A DNA stretch of 64,000 bases. Origin: Papilionanthe hookeriana x Papilionanthe teres. Its lineage: Eukaryota; Streptophyta; Magnoliopsida; Asparagales; Orchidaceae. The first letter of the stretch is position 1; the number at the start of each line of letters is the position of its first letter. A program made the position numbers and the translations under genes. This document shows, in pieces, positions 21,267 through 33,110 of the stretch. The notes beneath the pieces are model-generated. The model was not told where the DNA came from. It saw only the letters and a program-made list of their open reading frames with translations, and searched no databases. Where the stretch lies: assembly GCA_022702705.1 (NCBI GenBank), contig CM040434.1, positions 54,796,953 through 54,860,952 of the forward strand. Direction: 5' to 3'.

Positions 21267-22203
21267 TCATCCCCGGCCTCGACCTCGAAAGCGAGTTGTG
21301 GAGAAACCTTCACCATCTCGCCGTAAGGGAGTGGTGAGTGACTGTTGGACTAGAACTTCAGGTTCTTCATTGTCCCGAACTTCCTTTGCTTCATTCGTTT
21401 TGGTATCTCTGGAGAAGATTGTTTTCTTCGGGGGTGCGTAATAAGCTGCTTCTTCATGGATTCCAATTTCATGTACGGAGAACGGTTGTAAGTCATCTTT
21501 GATGCACTGTTCCCCTCCATCGTAGTATTTGATGCACTGATGTAGAGATGATGGTACCATCCGGTTCTCATGTATCCATGGTCGGCCCAGTAGAGCGTTG
21601 AATGACGTTTCTGAATCGATTATGTGAAATTTCGCGGTTGTCTTTGCTAAGTCACCGGTCTTCATTAGCAGTGTTATCGATCCGAGGGCTCTTTCTCCTT
21701 TCTGGTTGATTCCTCTTAATAACATTTTGTCCGCTTCGAGCTCACGAGCATCAATTTCCAAGTATGCTAGCGTTCGAAGATTCATTATATTGATTGATGC
21801 TCCTGGATCCACCAATACTTTGGAGAGCGTAAACTTCCCAATCAGTAACCGAAATGTACAACGGTCGGTTGTGATCCGTTGTCCCAAGTAGTAGGTCATT
21901 GTCCGTGAAGGTAACACCTCGTTGTTCCTTTAACGAGCAAACCTCATCTAAGGAATCTCCGGTCATTTGAGCTAAGCAAATTTCTGGATCAAGAAAGGCC
22001 TTGATCAGAGCTTCTCTCATCTCCTTTGATAAGAAGAGAGCGTCGTAGATGCTTAGTTTGGCCGGTAGTTTCCTAAGATGGGCTAGCACGTTGTAGTCCA
22101 CTTTATTTCCATGTGTCTCGATTTCTTCCCGAATGGGTATTTCTTCTGCCATGGTTGGTTCTTCCCGAACAACCACTCGCTTTCCTTTGTCCTTTGGACC
22201 CAT
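21267..22203 (-). pseudogene. aspartic protease of the giant element with its preceding domain
   Basis: Cleaves the Gag-Pol polyprotein. The upstream part (22,203-21,751) has YNVLAHLRKLPAKLSIYDAL and the FTDNDLLLGTTDHNRPLYIS block that precedes protease in Tat-type elements. A frameshift near 21,900 leads to the second ORF (21,917-21,267) with the active-site region KVLVDPGASINIMNL and the flap/C-terminal block FNALLGRPWIHENRMVPSSL. The catalytic triplet reads Asp-Pro-Gly where family members usually have a small residue at the middle position, so even this segment may be inactive. The C-terminus ends in RFRGRGRG, an Arg/Gly tail. Confidence 0.85.
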
Positions 22204-22983
22204 TCTCGGAGGTAGAACTCTTCCACTTCTTAAGTCGACTTCGTAATTTCTCCCGAATCTAGTATTGAGTTTGTCGGTGTCTCCTCCCGAATCGGAGTGA
22301 TAGGTTCTTCCGGATTAGCTTCGAGTCCGAAGGCTCTAACTCTATTGTGATCGGAGCTCCTCGAAACTCGCAAATAGATTCATTGCTTGTTGAACTCTCG
22401 TAGCCTCCTTGGTGGATGTCTTCTTTGTCATTGTGATCATCGAGATTGTGTATGATTTGAGAATTGTTACTTGTATCGGAATCGATGTCCGGATTAGGTT
22501 GGTTATCGCTAATTACGTAATCGTTAGAAACAGTCAAAACGTAGCCAACGCCATAACCCTTATATTATAAGATCCCACTGGAGTGAGCAAATAATCATAC
22601 AGAGTCAGAGGTTCGAGGGATTTCTTCCCCGAATCGGAAACAACCATCCTAGGATAAGCAGCCCCTAGTCTAGCCTTAAGAGCCTCGGTCTTTTCTTCTT
22701 CATCAATTTTCTTCTTTTCTTCAATCGTCTCTTGTTGAGGTGGTTCTTCTATCACAAGTGATAATGCCGACTTGACAGGTTTCGAACTCTGAATTGAGGC
22801 TCGCACCGACGTGGTTTGGATGCGATCTAAAATCTTCTTTGAAGACTTTGTCCAAGCGGTAGTCCATCCATCATCAGTCGCATAGGGATCTATAGGAACA
22901 ATGAGATCCGTCGAGATAACATTGATGGAACCTCCTTTCTAGGGTTCCTTCATGTATTCCTTCGGGATCGTTATGTTCCCTTT
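22204..22983 (-). pseudogene. acidic gag-to-protease linker, giant element
   Basis: Two frames (22,806-22,534 and 22,537-22,259) are rich in Glu, Asp, Ser and Asn, for example IEEKKKIDEEEKTEALKARL and NPDIDSDTSNNSQIIHNLDD. No enzyme motif is visible. Position and composition fit a disordered linker of the Gag-Pol polyprotein. A short block (LGAAYPRMVVSD) is the only part that looks conserved. Confidence 0.5.
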
Positions 22984-24311
22984 TCAGAGATTGTCGTTGA
23001 GCCAACTTTTGAAGGTAATACAATCTTCTATCTTGTGTCCAAGCATCCGGTGGTAAGGGAAAAAGTTGGGATCACCTTTCTTGTCGACTTCTTCTGGTTT
23101 CTTAAGCTCTGGCTGTTGGAAATCTGGAGTCTTCATCAGACTGCGGAACATTTTTGGCACTGCCTCATTCTTGAACGGATACTCCCTGCTCAAAAGCTCC
23201 CTTAACGTACGTTGTGGACGAGGTGGTTGTTCATACTGTTGAGAAGACCGATAGCCGGGTCGGGGTTCTTGGTAATTCCGTTGAATTTCGTCGCGGCCGT
23301 TCCGGCGGTATTCATATTGGTCGCTTGCCTTTATCGACCGCTCGCGACGATCCCGGACTTCTTTTCAAAAGTTTTCACGAGCTTCGTTTGTCTCGTTTTG
23401 CTCGGTGAAACTTAATCGCTTCGCCTCCTCTTGCAAGCTTCCGGCCTTGCTTAACAACTTCTCGAAAGTCTTAATAGTAAATCCTCGAGTAGAAGTGCTA
23501 TCGGGCCATGAATGCTCTTAAGTAAAATGCCGATCGCATGCTTCGTTCTTGTAGGTCGTGGCTCACACTTCATACTTAGATTCCTCCATCGAGTATGTAG
23601 TCCACTAAAGTTTCGTTCGCGCTTCGCTTCTCTACCACTAAATCACCTATAGTGATGTGGTGCCGAGCTCGGCAAATCGCTTGATGAAGAGGTTCTCTAA
23701 TTCGAAAATGTCTCCACCGAACTCGTTCGGTAATTTCGCATACCAATCAAAGGCGATCCACCGACGAGTCGTCGACAAATTGTCGGAAGAGTAAATCATC
23801 ACTTCCGCCGCATTGCAACAATCGGCACAAAAATGTGCAACATGCTCGTCGAGGGTTTCCGGTTCCTTCAAAGGTCTTGAACGAGAGGTGGTACGAAGCC
23901 TTTCGGATATTGGACGTCGTCGAATTCTTCGGGGTAAGGTCTACCCGTCCGAATGGATGTCCCGCTCTTTGATTGTGCCAAGGCTTCTCGCACCTGCTGT
24001 TCCACCATGTTCTTGATATCCTTTTCCGGAATCATGTTTTGTGTTGCATCCTTTTTTAATTGATCATCCCTGTTGATGGATATAATCTCCTTTCCTCCAT
24101 CTACAATGTGAATAACTTCTGGGGGTGTTTCTCTTTGGGGTTGAACCTGATTCTGGAGAGTGGCTAGGGCTGCGGCCATCTCTTCCATCATTTTTGCTAT
24201 TTGGGCGATCGTATCATCTTTCTCTTGAAGCTGCATCCTCATTACTTCCGCTCCTCTCTTTCGCGGCTGCAGAGCACCTTGTGAAGCCGACGAAGCTCGT
24301 GTTTCAACCAT
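22984..24311 (-). pseudogene. gag (capsid) of the giant element
   Basis: Forms the virus-like particle. I chose the ATG at 24,311 (MVETRASSASQG), the usual start style of these gags, after the upstream ORF ends. A coiled-coil-like stretch follows (MRMQLQEKDDTIAQIAKMME), then RPYPEEFDDVQYPKGF. The capsid core continues across a frameshift near 23,870 (DEHVAHFCADCCNAAEVMIY, IAFDWYAKLP, ENLFIKRFAE). From 23,640 to 23,200 frames change several times. The last readable block (23,193-22,984) is FFPYHRMLGHKIEDCITFK, a YH/H/C motif typical of Tat gag ends rather than a normal CCHC zinc knuckle. Not functional as it stands. Confidence 0.85.
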
Positions 24312-24342
24312 GTTAATTTCTCGCATATTCATCGTCCATGAA

Positions 24343-25650
24343 CTACGACGAGTCGACTTCATCTCCGAAATTTTCTTCTCTTTCTCTTGCCAATCGCTGA
24401 ATATCAGTTTTTAGCTTTTCCATAGCATCTTCTAATGGACTTTTCTGCACATCCTTGCAGTTGTCATGCGATAACTGTCGGGTTTCCTTCTCATGAGTCC
24501 CCTTCATTGCGGTAGCGCTTTCTTCGGACTCAAGTCTCATGACGAGACTTTCCTTCTCAGGTTGTTGTTTTAATCTTAATTGTCCAGTAGTGGGACGCCA
24601 TACCATCCTTCTAGCGACGAAGGTCTAGGACCGGATGGTCCGTCGACCAAATGCTGGAAGGTGGTATCCTCCCTAATTTGTAGTCCTGAAACAACGACGG
24701 GTGTACTAGCTTTCATTCTCTTACTTGGCTTTTCTGCAGGGATAGCAAGTTCTACTCGCAGCCCAAGACGGGATTTGGCTGGAACCCGCCCTATCCTTCT
24801 TAAAATCTCTGATACAGGGCATTTTTCTTTCTTTACTAACTTTTCTATCAGGGTTTGCAGTTGAGCAAATGGCATAATCCTAGCCCTTTTCTTACGGCCG
24901 TCATTGTAATATGCGGGCTGAGGCAATGCAGAAGCAATCTTGCGGACATTTTCCTCGTCCTCTGCGGCGGAGAGGGGATGGAACCTACTTCCTCCCAAAA
25001 GTGGTATGTATTCGAGCGACGGTGTATACTCGGGCAGCTTACGGGATTTCCTCCGGAAAGCAACTTCGACGGCTCCGGCTTCTCTAGCAATCCTTCTACT
25101 TCTGTTCCTTCTTTGAGTTCGTGTCAGTGGTGGAATTCTCGAGCTGGACCCGATTTCAAAAACTGAAGGTCTCACCGGAAGATCTGTACCCTCCACAGTA
25201 ACATGTTCATCACAGTTCTGAATTTCCTTCCCTTTAGTCCGGCGAGCGCGGGTAGGTGCGAGACAACTAGACCGGTGGGGATAGAAACAACGGTCCTTCG
25301 CGAACAACGAGTACTCCTCTCGGTTGGAATCTTTTGCGAGAGGAGGGAATTCATGAGTTGAGTCGAGGTTAAACTCAATCAACGGCTTCTCGCTTACGGT
25401 ACTTTGCTTGTGAGTGAAAAGAGAGTGACGTCGGGGATTTCGATGTCGGTGTCCCCGAATCCTTGTCCGAATTGAATGATTCCATTATCAGGCAGTTCGT
25501 CCTTGAACACAACCTGAGTCCGAGTCCGTTGACGAAAGAGAAGATCGGTTTGGGGCTTCCATTTCTGCAGGGCAGATTCCAAGTGTTAGTCCCCGAATCG
25601 TGCTTCTTCTTGTCGTAAAACTTATGACGAAAAAGAAAGAGTCCGAACAC
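24343..25650 (-). pseudogene. ORF1, extra ORF upstream of gag (Ogre-type)
   Basis: An ORF between the 5' LTR and gag is a defining trait of Ogre-type elements; its function is unknown. Here it is read in pieces: 25,582-25,394 (VFKDELPDNGIIQFGQGFGD), 25,382-24,576 (268 codons, the longest) and 24,606-24,343 (Glu/Lys-rich, helix-prone: MEKLKTDIQRLAREREE). The central ORF contains the basic block LTRTQRRNRSRRIAREAG and later KKRARIMPFAQLQTLIEKL. The basic block and the preceding EG...P...EI pattern resemble the N-terminal region of the AlkB-bearing 3' ORF at 16,390-16,977, which suggests a shared or duplicated module. Breaks lie near 25,390 and 24,590. Confidence 0.75.
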
Positions 25651-26077
25651 ATTTCTGTTTATCTTAGTGTATTCGTGGTATTAAAAGAAAATTGTTTTTC
25701 GAAAAAGATTTGTTCGTTAGGACAGAGAATTATTAAAAGAAGGAGAGTTGTAGGAAGGGTAAAAGGAATTGATTAGGAACTGGAAAAGGAAGAGAAAGTC
25801 TTGTAGAAACTTCTCGACCCGCAAGACCGCTCCTAAACTAATACCTATTGAGGGCCCACCCCACCTCAGAAATGAGGTAAAAGGATCTTGGAACCTCTCT
25901 GTTTAGGGGTGTCTAAATAGTGGCTCCTAAATCAGAGAGAATGTTGGCTGAACTTGTTCAAGGTAGAAATGAACATAGTATTCCAACGGAAAGAAGGATA
26001 GTTTGATCCATTAGGGACATGGATACGCTACCAATTTTTGAAAGCAGAACTATCTGATTAAAATGGAGAGAGGAATT
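25651..26077 (-). other. 5' leader of the giant element
   Basis: Non-coding sequence between the PBS and ORF1. It contains purine-rich patches (25,736-25,800) and no recognisable ORF. Such leaders usually hold packaging and translation signals, none of which I can pinpoint. Confidence 0.6.
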
Positions 26078-26096
26078 GTCCCCAGCGGAGTCGCCA
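26078..26096 (-). other. primer binding site of the giant element
   Basis: Minus strand reads TGGCGACTCCGCTGGGGAC, six bases after the 5' LTR. A TGGCGACTC.GCTGGGGA PBS, matched to the 3' end of tRNA-Arg, is reported for Ogre-type elements. It fixes the element's orientation as minus. Confidence 0.9.
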
Positions 26097-26288
26097 GAAG
26101 TTTGTCGGCATATTTTCAGGTTGGTGTGTTGTATTTTTGAAAAGAGGGGTCGCCTACAGAAATTGTCGGTGAATTTTTTAATTTAATTTAAATAAATAAT
26201 TTGAAAAAGTAGTATTTGGTTTTGAAAATAATTTTTTAAATTTGAAGATTTTAAGATATGAAATCAAACTGATCTCACATCCCGAATA

Positions 26289-26300
26289 GTTTATATAAAC
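26289..26300 (-). promoter_or_regulatory. candidate TATA box of the LTR (5' LTR copy)
   Basis: Same GTTTATATAAAC palindrome as at 5,729-5,740, here in the LTR that would drive transcription of the element. Unproven. Confidence 0.3.
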
Positions 26301-28214
26301 GAGCAATCGCACCGCAAACCGTGTATCTATCCCGAAGAATAGACACACTGTTTGGTGGTGGGGCTCGATTAAATAAACTAGAAGATTTGTAACATACGTT
26401 TGGTCTGCGAACCAATTTTATAAGCCGACAAATTCCCCTGCTTAATGCAAAGAAATTAAGCAGGGTTTATTTTACCTGGGTTCTTAAAATTCCCTATAAG
26501 GGCAAGCCCCTATAGTTAATTACATCTTAAGTGACGGGAATCACCTAAGAAAACTCTCGATAATAATCAGTAGTTCTGCTCTCAAGAATTTCAAAGTTTA
26601 AGTTTCCAAGGGATTGAATTTTAGAATTTCAATAGGGAATGAATTAAGTTTGGAACATTTTGTTTTAGGAATTCAAAGGAAGAAAGGTAGGAGAAATTAC
26701 AGATTCGAAGCGAACTTCGGTAATTTCCCGACTATCCTATTGTTTGGCTTGAATTTAGGAAAGTCCTAATATTTATTTAATGTTTTGATCTTGCCAATTT
26801 TAATCAATTAGGACTTATATTCGTATGATGTGATCACACAAATGCCTCGAAGATGTGAGGGTTTATGTCGTATCGGACGACTACCTCAGAATCCTAAGAC
26901 TGGTTAGGGCTTAATTTGTAATTCAAATTCCAAACAAAAAGATTGAGGATTTATGTTGCACTAGGCAAACTACCTCGAAATCCTATGGCTTGGTTATTTA
27001 ATTCTAAGAAAGTTTTGCTGAAGTAGACTCAGGTTTTGCTGATGACGATGGCCGTGCTGCCCACCATGCTTCGAGCTCTTTGTTGTTGCAGAAGTTTAGT
27101 TTTAGAAGATTGTAATTAAAAGAGAAGAGAAGAGTTTGGTTTTAGAAATCTTAAAGTCCAAGTATTATTTTTTTAGTGTTTTAGTTAAAACAAATCTTAA
27201 AGTTGATTATAACAACACCGGTTAAGATCCTACAGTTCCATCCTTCCGGCATCATTATTTTTATCGGATTCACTTAGTCCAGATGAATTTGCTAAACTCA
27301 ACTAAATGAGTTCCACACTTTCATTTAGACCGTGGGAAATCCCATTAGCAACACGTAGGTTACATCATACGAGGTATTCCCGATCATCCAACAAGACGTT
27401 TTAATTTAGTTGTAATTGTAGTTTTGTGTTCTCTTTGTGATTAAATTTTGAGTTATTTTATATTTTGAAATGTTGTGGCGGTGAATTTTATTTTTTAATG
27501 ACTTTTAATTTAGTTTTGGTTTCAATTTTAGGGACTATCCTAAAGGTGTGGGTTTTCATGCAACAGTTGTTTATCATGCAAGAAAAGTAAGTGCGATGCA
27601 ATTAAGTAAATTGCAATAAAGTAAATTGCAATAAAATAAAAGCGTACCTGGAGGGTCTTCCCGTCATCCCAATCTGCACTTAAACACAATTTAGAATATT
27701 TAAGCATTTAAAGCAAGTTCCTAGGAAAAGCTAAGGGAAGGGTTATGGTTTTCTACCAAGTTCCTAATCCTATAGCTAGTCATCTCCTATAACGTCTAGG
27801 TTCTTGTGTTTTGGTTTGAGGACGATTTTCTTCATCAAAGAACAATTAAGTTCAATTGTTCTTATAAACATCCTATCGTATTGAGGAAGTGCTTGAGACA
27901 AATCTTAAACATCTTTTTAATACTTCTAGGATTATTTTAAGTTCAAGAGAATTTAATTATACAATGAATCAATCATCCAGGAGTTCAAGTTTTGTTATCT
28001 TGCTCAGTGAACTAGGACATTTGAATATCCTATGAGTAAAGTAACACTTCACTTAACACTTTATTTAGGAGTTGTGACAACAAGAGCTTTTGAGGGCAAA
28101 TCGATGTTCAAGTGATTTGTGATTCGACTTAATTTTAATTAATGGGTTTAAATTTGGAATAGTGTTCAAGTTATTTTAGATTTATTTTTGAATTCTTTAT
28201 GTCTTAAGAGATGT

Positions 28215-28580
28215 TATATTTAATTCAATTTAATTTAATTTAATTTTAATTTAATTTAATTTAGTTTAGTTTTAGTTTTAATTTAATTTTATTCATTTAA
28301 TTTAATTTTGATTTTATTTTAACTTGATTTTATTTTTTTATTTAATTTAATTTAATTTAATATGTTTTAATTTAATTTAATTTAATGTGATTTAATTTAA
28401 TTTAATTTAATTTAATTTAATTTTAATTTAAATTTAATTTAATTTAAATTTAAATTTAATTTAATATAAATTTTAATTTAATTAAATTTAATTAAATTTA
28501 TTTTAATTTAATTTAAATTTAAATTTGGTTTTATTTTTAATTTAAATTTAAATTTTAATTTAATTTTATATATATATATA
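28215..28580. repeat. (TTTAA)n low-complexity tract in the 5' LTR
   Basis: Counterpart of 7,640-7,995, with extra TTTAAATTTAATTAAATT-type units and a shorter terminal (AT) run. Confidence 0.9.
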
Positions 28581-30473
28581 TTTAATTTTAATTTAATATT
28601 TTATTTTTTTATGCTTTAGGGATGATTTAATTTTAATTGTTAAAGTATTAATTTAATTGAAATTTTAAAAGTATTTAATTTAAATGTTTTAATTTTAATT
28701 TAATTTAATGATTAAGTCTTTTAGCATTTTAAATTTTGAATTTGGATTATCATTTTAATTAGGAATTAAATATTATTGAGGTGATTAATTTAGGGATTCT
28801 TAGATTAAAGAATAAATTTCTTCCTAATAATATCCCTATTTTAATAATTCCAATTTTTTTATTATTCTTCCAAGTTTAAACAATTATTTAATTAAGGTTT
28901 ATTTTAATTACTTTCAAATTATTTGGTAGGTTTCTACCCTTTAATTACCTAAGTTTCAAACATCCAAAATCAACTTAGTATCAAATATTTTACCCACCCT
29001 TTTAATTAAACCTAAAATTTTTTTAATTATAGGTTAAAATTTTAATTACTATTTTGCCCTTTAAACTTACTAATTTCATAACTCACTAAATTGAGCTTAA
29101 ATGAATTTAAAATTTTTATGTGACTTCACTCATATATCAATCAAAACATTAGAGGAGAAAATGTGATTTTTCCGTATTTAATTTATTTATATAATTATTT
29201 TTGGTGGAAAATAAGAATTTTCAAGGAAAATTTAATAACATGACCAAGGGAAAGTTTCTGTCCTTAAGAAAATTATGGTATATTACTAATGACCAGCGGA
29301 CCACGTGGACCAATTATGGTGATTTTTTGAATTATATTATTTTTGTTATAATTATTTTGGGTTTTGGAGTATTAATTAATTTAAAAATAAAATAAAGGTT
29401 GAAAAATGAATTTTATATTTTTCAAAAATCTCTCTAATTTTAAGGAAACCAGAGAATCAATTTTTGTAATTTTCTGATTTTTCTTTGATTTATTAGAATT
29501 ATGTTAATGGAAATGCTAGAAAATACATTTTTTTAATTTTAAAATTACCTTAGGGCTTTAAAATTTAATATCTCATCATAGAGACTTAAGAAAAATATAG
29601 GGTTTGTTCCTAGGTGATTAAAATTTAAAATGTGACATTTTGGTGAATTTTATTATTTTTGTGATTTTTATTATTTTTTAATTATTAAAAATATTAAAAT
29701 AATGCAAAAAATCAACTTTTTTTTGGAAAATTGCAATTTTAATTTTCCTAAATTTCTCTGATATCAGATAGGCTCCAAAACCAATTTGGTGAATTTTTGA
29801 AAAGTATTTTAGAAGTTATGAATTTTTGAAGTTTATGCTTGGCTAAATGGCTTAATCAACCCATTTGATAGGGCTAACCAAGCCCAATTGACTTCAAACT
29901 TTTATGGTGGGTTCCTCTGATCCTAAAGGTCAGTGGAGAACTGGTTTCAAGTCAATTTGATGTATGATTAGCTCTAATTAATTAAAGCTCCATTTTGGGT
30001 GTTTAAGCCAATTAAGGTTATTACAAGTGAGTTAACCTAAAAACCATTTTTCCTAGGGTCCTTTGGTCATAAGAAACATCAACAAATTTTCCTAGAATTT
30101 ATTTCACAACATGCTAATTATTGGAATTAAAATACTCAGAATAGTGACCTAGAATTGAAAAATCAATAACTCTTGATAGGGGTGGCCTCTGACTTTGAAA
30201 ATTTCAGGGAATGTTCCCAAATTTAGAAGCTTCAAAAGCCCTATGATCTCATGCCATGGTGATTTGTATACATGCATGGAGAATTGAAATAGTGCAGAGA
30301 GTAAATAAATAATTAAAAATAAAATACTTAGTGAAATTAAATGATTTCTTTTCCACATTATTCTCCTCTGTTCACTGAGCAAGTGGGTATTTTTATTTTA
30401 TTTTTCTGATTTTTCTACACAAAGTTATGCATTTTTGAAGTTTAGGGAATTAAATAAATCAAAAATACCCTAA

Positions 30474-31060
30474 TTTCCTACTTATCCACGCGGCGCCACG
30501 CCATCCTCTGCAGCTCCGAAAGGCCACGCGTCGTCTTCTGATTCGGAGCCGCCATCCGACTCAGCGCTCCAAGGCCCCGAGGTTCACGTATCATCGCGTT
30601 ATCTGGCTCAATCCAGACTGTCTGTTCGATACACGCTCGATCCGACGGCTCCCAGTCATCGTCTACGACTAGTGTGCACCCGTGACCGTCAACCTTCTAA
30701 CCTAAATTTCTCACTCAATTCTCAACGGATTTTTGTGTTCTTATGCTCTATGGATTCGTCTTGAGGAGACGAACACATCCATACGGTGAACATGTATTGA
30801 AATTGACTCAAATTAAATAGAGAATCTCTGTAAGCTCGGGAAGAAGAGTGAGTCTATACCTTTGCTCAGAGAAGTGAAGCTTCGATCTGAGAGTTATGTC
30901 ACCTTCGATTGGGTCCAAGAAAGCACCAGATGAAGTCCTCGGGGCTGGTGAATTGTCCGAGTATGATTTCGACCACGCCCAATTACAAAGCTTGGAGTCC
31001 GGAACGGATGGGTGGCCCGGAGAGGGGGCTTTCACCTGGGAACTCCTTCTCTTGACCTTG
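30474..31060. other. GC/CpG-rich segment inside the 5' LTR
   Basis: Counterpart of 9,890-10,470. It keeps the 75-codon minus-strand ORF at 30,808-31,035. Many of the differences between the two copies here are C/T or G/A at CpG, as expected from decay of methylated cytosines. Confidence 0.4.
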
Positions 31061-31864
31061 TGCGAGTGTGGGTGAGTTTAATTTGAATTTGGTGGAGAGT
31101 TGGGAGATGTCCCGTTTTTGGGTGGAATTTTGGTCGAGAAATTAGGCTCTGTTGGTGGGGATTAGGGCAAATCGTCACTGGGGATCAGCTGCTCTAAGTG
31201 TGGAGAGTGGTCTGGAGCAATTTTGGCAGGGTTTCAGTAAGGTCTGGTTCAGCACCTCTCATGGCCGAGAGGAGGTGAGTTTTAAATAGGAGAGGGTGGA
31301 GGGCCTCCTAGGGGGGTTTAAGGCTTAGGATCAGCTGCTTAGGTCAAGGGAAGAACAACCATGGTGGCCATTGGGCATGGGGCGACTCGGCAAGGGAGAA
31401 TTGAATTTTTGGCTCCTCCCAAGGTCTCGGCCATGGTGTTTTCCGGCGGCTCGGTGGTCGGCCGGCTGTGCACTGGTCACCATCTTGTTCGAGTGGGTCG
31501 TGGTCGGGGTTTAGTGCAATCAATCGGCCATGGACATGTGTAAAGGAGTTTGATTTAAATGGAATGGGAGAAGGCTCATTTTGGCTTGGTTTGGGTCAAC
31601 CCATGGAAATAGGCTTGGTGCACGTCCCCAAGACCTCATTTTAAGCTGAGGGAATCATTTAGGTCAGCTTAGAAGGAGTGGTGAAGTCTCCATCCATGGT
31701 GAGGTGGCTAAGCATGGTTTAGTGTGTGACATGCTTAAGGTAAAAAAGGATTTAAAAGGGTTTAAGAAAGAGATCCCCTCTCTTTCCATTAATGGTTTGG
31801 TGAGGTGGAAAGTAGATTCCATGGCTCTCATGGCTCCCATGGGGCTCATGCATGGCTTCATGGC

Positions 31865-33110
31865 TCACCTTTGGCTTGGGGAAAAGTTTGGTCAATTTCA
31901 TGAAAAAGGTTTTAAAAATTTTGGTAATTTAGGGGTGATTTGATGGGATTTGGCATATGGCTTGATTTGGATTTATTTTATCATGGATTTAGAACTTAGG
32001 AGATGTTTTTATCAAATGGATGATGATAGAGGATTGTCATGTGGGCTTTGGGCCTTTTGAAATTATTTTTGATGGGCTTTTAGGAAGGCTAAGGGGATGG
32101 GCCTTTAGGTTTAAGAATGAATTCATGGATGGGAATTTTGTAGAAGTTTGGGCCAAATAATTGTTGGGTTTGGTTTAGGGATATGTCATGAGTGATTTGA
32201 AATGAGTTTGGAGTGATTTGGGTTTGAATGGGGTTGGATTTGGGCCTCTTTGGTAAATGGGCCAATGTAGGTCAAATTGGGCTAACTTGGTCCAATGTTG
32301 GGCTAGGGTTGAAATTGATGTAAAATTAATGTTTGAAAATGTTTATGGGAGTGTTTCAAATAGATTTTGACTTTGGTTGGGTTTTAATTTTGGGGTTTGG
32401 GCTTATTTGGGTTAGGTTTGGGTTTAGGTCAAAATTGGGCCTTTTAGCTTTGGGTTGAATTTGAGTGGGTTTGGGTCCAAATTTTGGGCAAATCATGTTA
32501 GTGTTTTGTTTGTGGGGATGTTAAGGAAGGTTTAGAAAAGGTTTGGGGTTAATTAGAGTTGAATTGGGTTAGTTTGGGCTAAGTTTGGGTCATGGGTCCA
32601 AATTGGGCTTTAAGGTCAAAAGTGAAATTGGATTCAAATGCCAATCAAATTGGACTTGTATTTGGTCTATATTGGTGTTGGGGATGTTGAATTGAAGTTT
32701 TGAATTGAATTGGACCAGAATTTGGGTCAATTGGGTAGGTTTGGTTTGACATTGGGTTCATTTTGGGTTAAAATGGGTCAAATTAGGGATTTTGACAAAA
32801 TTGGGGTGAATTGACAAAATTGGCCCATGGTGTAGTTAAACAAAATGAAATTGGGAATATTTGGGATTTTCTGGAATTTTCTGGGAATTTTCTGAATTTT
32901 TGGATTTTTTGGCTAAGAGGGGCTTTTTGGGTATTTGGAGGGTATTGGGGGATATTTTTGGAATTTTTGGTATTTTTGGCTATGAATGATCAATTTGAGT
33001 GATGTGGGAATGTTTGGGATTGGTTTTGGGGAATTTTGGGTATTTGGAGATTTTTTGAAAAATTTGGGTAATTTCAAGGGTTTTAGGTAGGCTAGGCGGG
33101 TGTAGGGTCC
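31865..33110. repeat. G/T-skewed TTTGGG-rich segment of the 5' LTR
   Basis: Counterpart of 11,280-12,520, with the same strand asymmetry and irregular TTTGGG/TTGGGTT motifs. Confidence 0.7.

Noticed and set aside
24855..25166. Plus-strand ORFs across the giant element's coding region (for example 16,655-17,002, 19,895-20,248, 24,855-25,166)
   Set aside because: Shadows of the minus-strand gag-pol and extra ORFs; no domain similarity.
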